A stretch of DNA of 37,162 nt from JANYGM01 sp043764015 (GTDB taxonomy: Bacteria > Bacteroidota > Bacteroidia > Cytophagales > Thermonemataceae), in the NCBI GenBank assembly GCA_043764015.1, contig JAYUKY010000083.1:1-37162 (forward strand), written 5' to 3'. Within the stretch, counting starts at the first letter, position 1. The number at the start of each line of letters is the position of its first letter. The translations under genes were made by a program, and so were the position numbers. Below the pieces are notes generated by a model that was not told the DNA's origin, made no database searches, and worked only from the letters and a program-made list of their open reading frames with translations. Of the stretch, positions 32,539 through 37,162 are shown one piece after another.

Positions 32539-33042
32539 CTACATCACGCACCCAAATGTTGCTATTTTATCTGTTTCTTTGAGTTTTTCAATAGTTACAC
32601 TTTTTGCTTTTACATCAATTATACTTAGGTTTATGCGGAATTTAGAGCCTATTTGCATTGGTTTTTCTGCAAGGATAAAATCTGTCAAACCGTATTTTTT
32701 GAGCTTTTTTTTATCCGTACCAATTTTCCAAGTGATATTTAAAAGCCCTTCATTTTTATTTTTCTTACTGATTTCTGTCAAAGAAACACCACTAAAAACA
32801 GTACCATCTTTGAAGGTAACGGCAATATTTAGCCCAATTTCATCAACTGAAAGGTTATAAACAGCTTCTTTTTGCAATGGACGAATGTCTTTTGCATTTT
32901 TTAGCTTAATAGCAAAAGCCATAGTTTCAATAGTCCAAATGCCTTCTACCTCTTTTTCAAAAGCGGCAGATGTTTGTGCAAATAAATTATTCATAATGAA
33001 CAAGTTAATAATAAATAAAAATACGAATGTGTTTTTTTTCAT
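32539..33042 (-). CDS. Secreted protein of unknown function
   Basis: A 167-residue protein starting at ATG 33042, which places a signal peptide MKKNTFVFLFIINLFIMNNL then FAQ at residues 1-23; the in-frame ATG at 33072 would bury it. The mature part is beta-rich: GIWTIETMAFAIKL, AVYNLSVDEIGLNIAV, TFKDGTVFSGVSL and KFRINLSIIDVKAKSVTIEK. It probably forms a small lipocalin-like or Ig-like sandwich. One cysteine is at the C-terminus. I do not recognise a family. Confidence 0.7.
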   Translation of the reverse strand: MKKNTFVFLFIINLFIMNNLFAQTSAAFEKEVEGIWTIETMAFAIKLKNAKDIRPLQKEAVYNLSVDEIGLNIAVTFKDGTVFSGVSLTEISKKNKNEGLLNITWKIGTDKKKLKKYGLTDFILAEKPMQIGSKFRINLSIIDVKAKSVTIEKLKETDKIATFGCVM

Positions 33043-33090
33043 TTTGATAATTGGTTTGGTTTCTTTGTTCAAAATTACCTAAAAAACAAC

Positions 33091-33125
33091 AAAAAGCTAT
33101 TTCTTTTTTACAGAAATAGCTTTTT
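33091..33125. terminator. Terminator of the topo IV subunit A gene
   Basis: The stem AAAAAGCTATTTCT (33091-33104) pairs with AGAAATAGCTTTTT (33112-33125). On the minus strand it lies about 70 bases after the stop at 33197. Confidence 0.8.
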
Positions 33126-33196
33126 AATTAATGAAAGTCGGTTTTTATTTGATGTACTTATTTACAAAATAATACAATAATCAATGAGCCTACTTG

Positions 33197-35797
33197 TTAA
33201 AACAAATTCATTTGAAATTTACTCTCTTCTTTTTCTGAAATGACTTCCGCAATATTTTCTGTAGAAATCATTTCAGTTATTTCTTTCTGAATTTCAACTG
33301 AAATTTTAGGGATTTCTTTGACAACATCTTTAATGACCTCTATTTTTTCTAAGATTTTAATAGTTTTGATGCCTGTAAGTCCTATTTTCGTACCTAGAAT
33401 ACGGAAATTTTTGACTTCCGCCAAAATATCCAAATCATACACAAAAGTCTGCAAATCCTTTTCTCCTAGCTTTTGGTAGGTAATTTCTGCTTGTGGTTGC
33501 ACCTGCGTAGTTGCACATACAAGGCGTGAATTTTTGCTTTCGTGCAGAAAACTAAATTTCTTATCTTGTGTAGTGGTTTCTACCTGAAAACGCTTGACAA
33601 AATATTGCTGATGTTCTCCACTAAAACAAACCGCAGAAATAATATCTTTTGGGTCAAATTTCTTTATTTCAATGATATTTTTAGGCTCAAAGCGTTGCGT
33701 AATTTCGTAGTTGCGTAGCTCGTAATTCCCATCTGTATAAAGCACCAAAATTTTATCATCATTATCAAATTGTCCAAGCAATTTGCCTCTGTTATCTGTA
33801 TTGAGATTTCCAAGATTTTCATCATAATAAATCTTTAATTTCCCTAGCGTAGATACCCCATTTGATGTTTTTTCAATTTTTCTGATAGGATATTTTGTCA
33901 AAATATTCCCCATAGAATTGCGCCCTTTGATGTCTAACTCATAAAAATTATACTCCAAAACTTTGTTTTTAGCGGTGCAATTAGCCGTCAGATAAGAGGT
34001 TACAATTTCTGCTTCTGCGTTGGCATTTGCCGTAAAATACAATACTTTTGATTTGGCTGTGCCTTTGGTAAGGTCGTTTTCTTTGTCACGAGTGATACCA
34101 AAAACCTGAAAACGCTTGACAAAATTGCCTCCAGTTGCGCCATCTCTATAAATCATATTATAAACCATTCGTTTGTCATCTTTATTAAAAATGGCAACGT
34201 GCAGTATTTCTTTGCCTACAAAGGTTTTATCAGCTATTTTAGTAACAATAAACTTGCCATCAGCTCTAAAAACAATCACATCATCAATATTAGAACAATC
34301 ACAAACAAATTCATCTTTTTTCAGTCCAAAACCTACAAATCCTTCCGTTTTATTAACATAAAGTTTAGTATTATTAGCTACTACTTTTGCCGCCTGAATG
34401 GTTGAAAACGTAGTTATTTCTGTTTTACGTTCTCTATTTTTGCCATATTTTTTGAGCAAATCTCTAAAATAAGCAATAGAAAAACGAGTAATATTATCCA
34501 GATTATCTTGCGTTTGCTGAAGTTCTTGCTGAAATTTGCGCATTTGCTCATCAGCTTTGAAGGCATCAAATTTGGAAATACGTTTGATTTTTATTTCTGT
34601 AAGTTTAGTATAATCTTCAACAGTCAAATCTCTAAAAAACTCACTTTTAAACGGAGAAAGCCCTTCTTGTATCATTTTAAGCACCATTTCCCAAGTTTCT
34701 GCTTCTTCTATTTTTCTATAGATTTTGTTTTCTATAAATATTTTTTCTAGTGAAGAATACAATATTTTTTCTTGTAAATCCAACTTCAAAATCTGCAATT
34801 CTTTCTCCAAAAATGCCTTTGTTTGCATTGTAGAAGTCTGCAAAATTTCATCAACGCCCAAAAACATAGGCTTTTCTCCCACAATCACGCAGGCATTTGG
34901 CGAGATAGAAACTTCACAATCCGTAACAGCATAAAGTGCGTCAATAGTGATTTCTGGGGATATTCCTGCTTGTAGATTTATCAGAATTTCTACTTCTTTG
35001 GCAGTATTATCCACTACATTTTTTATCTTTATTTTGCCATTTTCTACGGCTTTCAGTATAGAATCAATGATACTTGTGGTAGTCGTCCCAAATGGAATTT
35101 CACGAACTGCAAGCGTTTTTTTGTCAATTTCTTCTATTTTGGCACGCACACGCACTTTTGAGCCTTTTTTCCCGTGATTATAACTGCTGGCATCCATCAG
35201 TCCGCCTGTCTGAAAATCAGGCAAAATCTGCACTTGATTACCTTTCAAAATCTCTATACTTGCCTCAATGAGTTCACAAAAATTGTGGGGCAAAATCTTT
35301 GTAGAAAGCCCAACAGCAATTCCTTCAACGCCTTGTGCCAATAAAAGTGGAAATTTTACAGGAAAATTGATAGGTTCTTTTTTACGCCCATCATACGAGA
35401 GTTGCCATTCTGTGGTGTCTGCATTAAAAACCACATCTAGTGCAAATTTGGTAAGGCGTGCCTCTATATAACGAGCGGCAGCAGCTCTGTCGCCTGTACG
35501 CACATCACCCCAATTGCCTTGCATATCAATTAGAAGCTCTTTTTGCCCAATATTGACCATTGCATCAGTAATAGAGGCATCTCCGTGTGGGTGATACTGC
35601 ATAGCTTGCCCAATGACGTTGGCAACTTTATTGTACCTGCCATCATCCATTTGCTTCATTGCGTGCAAAATACGGCGTTGCACAGGCTTAAAACCGTCTT
35701 CTAGGGCAGGAATAGCACGTTCTAGGATTACATAAGAGGCGTATTCCAAAAACCAATTTTCGTACATTCCCGCTACGAATGTTGTTTCTTTTTGCAT
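33197..35797 (-). CDS. parC: DNA topoisomerase IV subunit A
   Basis: An 866-residue type IIA topoisomerase subunit that decatenates daughter chromosomes with ParE. The N-terminal breakage-reunion domain has YASYVILERAIPALEDGFKP and a WHD with QYHPHGDASI. The active-site tyrosine is Y110 in AAAARYIEARL. The C-terminal beta-pinwheel has blades such as NTKLYVNKTEGFVGFG, but the GyrA box QRRGGKG is missing, which favours topo IV over gyrase. The chosen start is ATG 35797 (MQKETTFVAGMYENWFLEYAS). The frame is open to ATG 35896, but the extra 33 residues would cover a dispersed palindrome at 35830-35858. No parE was found in the window. Confidence 0.92.
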   Translation of the reverse strand: MQKETTFVAGMYENWFLEYASYVILERAIPALEDGFKPVQRRILHAMKQMDDGRYNKVANVIGQAMQYHPHGDASITDAMVNIGQKELLIDMQGNWGDVRTGDRAAAARYIEARLTKFALDVVFNADTTEWQLSYDGRKKEPINFPVKFPLLLAQGVEGIAVGLSTKILPHNFCELIEASIEILKGNQVQILPDFQTGGLMDASSYNHGKKGSKVRVRAKIEEIDKKTLAVREIPFGTTTTSIIDSILKAVENGKIKIKNVVDNTAKEVEILINLQAGISPEITIDALYAVTDCEVSISPNACVIVGEKPMFLGVDEILQTSTMQTKAFLEKELQILKLDLQEKILYSSLEKIFIENKIYRKIEEAETWEMVLKMIQEGLSPFKSEFFRDLTVEDYTKLTEIKIKRISKFDAFKADEQMRKFQQELQQTQDNLDNITRFSIAYFRDLLKKYGKNRERKTEITTFSTIQAAKVVANNTKLYVNKTEGFVGFGLKKDEFVCDCSNIDDVIVFRADGKFIVTKIADKTFVGKEILHVAIFNKDDKRMVYNMIYRDGATGGNFVKRFQVFGITRDKENDLTKGTAKSKVLYFTANANAEAEIVTSYLTANCTAKNKVLEYNFYELDIKGRNSMGNILTKYPIRKIEKTSNGVSTLGKLKIYYDENLGNLNTDNRGKLLGQFDNDDKILVLYTDGNYELRNYEITQRFEPKNIIEIKKFDPKDIISAVCFSGEHQQYFVKRFQVETTTQDKKFSFLHESKNSRLVCATTQVQPQAEITYQKLGEKDLQTFVYDLDILAEVKNFRILGTKIGLTGIKTIKILEKIEVIKDVVKEIPKISVEIQKEITEMISTENIAEVISEKEESKFQMNLF

Positions 35798-35829
35798 ATT
35801 TTTAAGTAATTGTGATTGCGTAATGTATT

Positions 35830-35858
35830 GTAGATACGTCACCGCAGTGCGTATCCAC
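35830..35858. repeat. Dispersed palindrome upstream of parC
   Basis: GATACG (35833-35838) and CAC (35840-35842) pair with GTG (35847-35849) and CGTATC (35850-35855) around the loop CGCA, with one bulged T. It resembles intergenic palindromes such as the inner stem at 12163-12192 and supports the downstream start of parC. Confidence 0.55.
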
Positions 35859-36002
35859 GTAGAAAAATGTATTTGTGTATTGTTAGATGTTTTCACCTAA
35901 CAACGCAAATAAATTTTGAGAACTAATAAAATTTAAAATCTCATAATCTTGATGTTTAGAGCTATTTTTTGTCATTTTCTAAAATTTCTAAGTGCAAATA
36001 AA

Positions 36003-36036
36003 GCCCACTACTCCGTAATTTTTTTGAGGAGTAGGG
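36003..36036. terminator. Terminator of the lipoprotein gene
   Basis: The left arm GCCCACTACTCC (36003-36014) and right arm GGAGTAGGG (36028-36036) pair with one bulge and lie about 20 bases after the stop on the minus strand, in an A/T-rich setting. Confidence 0.65.
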
Positions 36037-36053
36037 TTTTATTTTTGATATTT

Positions 36054-36791
36054 TTAGTAGATTTGATATCCCAATCTATTTCTAAATTTTGTGAGGTTTA
36101 TTGTGCCTGTAAATTCATTGGAGTAAGTAGTAAAATGAGGTTCTCGTCCCCATCTATTAGCATAACCTAGCCTTAATTTTATTTTAAAACTACCTTTAAA
36201 AATTGGAACAAGCACAATAGCTAGTTTATTTGCAGGTAAAAGAGTTGTATTTAAGCCAGTGCCACAATCATATATAAAATACTCTTCAATTGGTTTCCAT
36301 ATTCCTTTTTCATTTTTTGCTTCTAATCTCATAGGAAAATGATTACCAGCACCAATAATAACTGTATCTTTTGTAATATTTTTTATAAATACTGGGTATG
36401 ATTTTAAACTATCTGTTTTTGTGAATTTATCAACAAGTATGGTAGTTGTATCAACTTCAATAGTTATTCTCGTAGAATCAATTCTTTTGTATGTTTTGGC
36501 TTTGTTGTGATTATAAATGTAATTTTTGTATAATTCTCTACCATTCATCAAAAAAATAGTGTCTTTTTTATCTCCAATATAAACCTGTCTATAATTTCCT
36601 TCCTTACACCACACGTTATCCCTGTGAACTTTGAAATCTCTTGCTGATTGAGCAATGGTATCAATAATAAACGGGAAATAACGTTTTTTCTTATTTTCCG
36701 CAACTATTAGTATTTTTTCATTATTTTTCATTTTATTATTTCCTTGACAAGAAAACAATAAAATGAGCAGAATTGAGCATATTATTTTCAT
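36054..36791 (-). CDS. Lipoprotein of unknown function
   Basis: A 245-residue protein starting at ATG 36791, with a type II signal peptide (MKIICSILLILLFSCQG; cysteine at residue 15). An upstream in-frame ATG at 36824 is less likely because a -7 element lies at 36812-36819. The mature part is mostly beta-strands (KRYFPFIIDTIAQS, DTIFLMNGRELYKNY, RITIEVDTTTILVD, YPVFIKNITKDTVIIGAG) and ends in an Ig-like run KLAIVLVPIFKGSFKIKLRL. It may be surface-exposed. No family is recognised. Confidence 0.7.
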   Translation of the reverse strand: MKIICSILLILLFSCQGNNKMKNNEKILIVAENKKKRYFPFIIDTIAQSARDFKVHRDNVWCKEGNYRQVYIGDKKDTIFLMNGRELYKNYIYNHNKAKTYKRIDSTRITIEVDTTTILVDKFTKTDSLKSYPVFIKNITKDTVIIGAGNHFPMRLEAKNEKGIWKPIEEYFIYDCGTGLNTTLLPANKLAIVLVPIFKGSFKIKLRLGYANRWGREPHFTTYSNEFTGTINLTKFRNRLGYQIY

Positions 36792-36811
36792 AAACTTTTG
36801 ATATTTTTTTG

Positions 36812-36819
36812 CAAATGTA
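36812..36819 (-). promoter_or_regulatory. Candidate -7 element for the lipoprotein gene
   Basis: On the minus strand TACATTTG matches TAnnTTTG about 20 bases before the ATG at 36791. No -33 TTG is at the right spacing. Confidence 0.4.
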
Positions 36820-36889
36820 AGCAAAAACCAATCAAAAGGATAAGAATTATTTTTTGTTTTTTGAGGAGAGTTTTTTGTATCTTTGTTAT

Positions 36890-37053
36890 TTGCTACGGTA
36901 CACTATTTTTTATTATTGGTCTGTACCGTAGTGGAACATAGGTCTGACCAGTAATAAAAAACAGGGATTTCAATTTTAAAAGAGATTATGGTCAGACCTA
37001 CGCTACTCTACGGTACAAACCATAATTTCTTCTAAAATTGTGTACGGTAGCAA
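36890..37053. mobile_element. 164-bp non-autonomous element with TIRs and 11-bp target duplication
   Basis: The ends TTGCTACGGTACAC (left) and GTGTACGGTAGCAA (right) are inverted with one mismatch, and imperfect pairing continues inward for about 70 bases (for example TGTACCGTAG and TAGGTCTGACCA on both sides). The element is flanked by exact copies of ATCTTTGTTAT at 36879-36889 and 37054-37064, the expected target-site duplication. No ORF is inside. It is a MITE-like insertion. Apart from it, 36820-37162 holds no gene that I can support. Confidence 0.85.
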
Positions 37054-37070
37054 ATCTTTGTTATATTTGT

Positions 37071-37098
37071 TGCTGTAAAAGTTCCGTTGCAAATATAT
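37071..37098. repeat. 28-bp repeat, inverted copy of 443-470
   Basis: An exact reverse complement of 443-470. TATATTTG also lies just to its left at 37062-37069. After the repeat the sequences diverge at once. The 164-bp element's right duplication ends seven bases before it. The rest of the window (37099-37162) shows no gene. Confidence 0.6.
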
Positions 37099-37162
37099 AA
37101 AAGATGACTTGGAATTTTCATAAAAATAACAACTTAGGAAAATTTTCATAATTTTATTTATT

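Noticed and set aside
35798..35896. N-terminal extension of topo IV subunit A from ATG 35896
   Set aside because: It would translate a dispersed palindrome (35830-35858), and family homology begins only after the ATG at 35797.
1..37162. tRNA, rRNA or riboswitch candidates
   Set aside because: No cloverleaf arms, TPsiC-like GGTTCRA boxes or known riboswitch cores were seen on either strand on reading. A covariance-model scan would be needed to exclude divergent ones.

Overview
The window is AT-rich DNA from a member of the Bacteroidota, most likely a Cytophagales-type (Flexibacter/Bernardetia-like) gliding or marine bacterium. The evidence is TAnnTTTG-type promoters (one a full TTG-N19-TATATTTG), a very large secreted protease ending in a type A Por/T9SS sorting domain, DUF5683 directly after parB, paired OmpH/Skp proteins, a DUF2141 protein, a LytS-type propeller kinase and several SC-type lipoboxes. 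No rRNA, tRNA, CRISPR array or prophage was seen. The genus is inference; the phylum is well supported.

Layout. 1-470: end of an insertion-sequence-like remnant with a short ORF. 579-3854 (+): rpe, then a radical SAM/SPASM protein with a leucine-rich/TPR partner behind a cluster of palindromic repeats. 3933-11987: mostly minus strand, two full-length uvrA paralogs. Between them lies a scar in which a TonB-like 3' fragment, unexplained ORF debris and a peptidyl-tRNA hydrolase truncated at its C-terminus sit end to end, followed by a HigBA/RelE-type toxin-antitoxin pair on the plus strand. The second uvrA is preceded at 18 bases by an XRE regulator. 12026-15082: a 25-residue lipoprotein-like peptide, a MITE-like hairpin element, a small membrane protein, a DUF2141 protein, two lipoproteins and a membrane-anchored GH25 lysozyme. 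15170-26291 (-): LytS-type sensor, GlsB-type membrane protein, two OmpH/Skp proteins, a polytopic protein that looks like a half-length, catalytically dead membrane pyrophosphatase, and a 1508-residue M43 metalloprotease. 26661-32470 (+): polA, a secreted helical protein, parB without parA, DUF5683. 32539-36791 (-): a secreted protein, topoisomerase IV subunit A and a lipoprotein. 36890-37098: a 164-bp element with an 11-bp target duplication, beside a second inverted copy of the 28-bp sequence at 443-470.

Working together: DNA maintenance is over-represented (two UvrA, Pol I, ParB, topo IV A). The envelope genes (OmpH pair, GH25, lipoproteins, T9SS protease) act in the periplasm and at the surface. 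The most unusual signals are the pyrophosphatase-like pseudo-enzyme, the truncated pth inside a rearrangement scar, and several families of short dispersed repeats: heptamer tandem arrays, C-rich hairpins just after stop codons, and REP or MITE-like palindromes.
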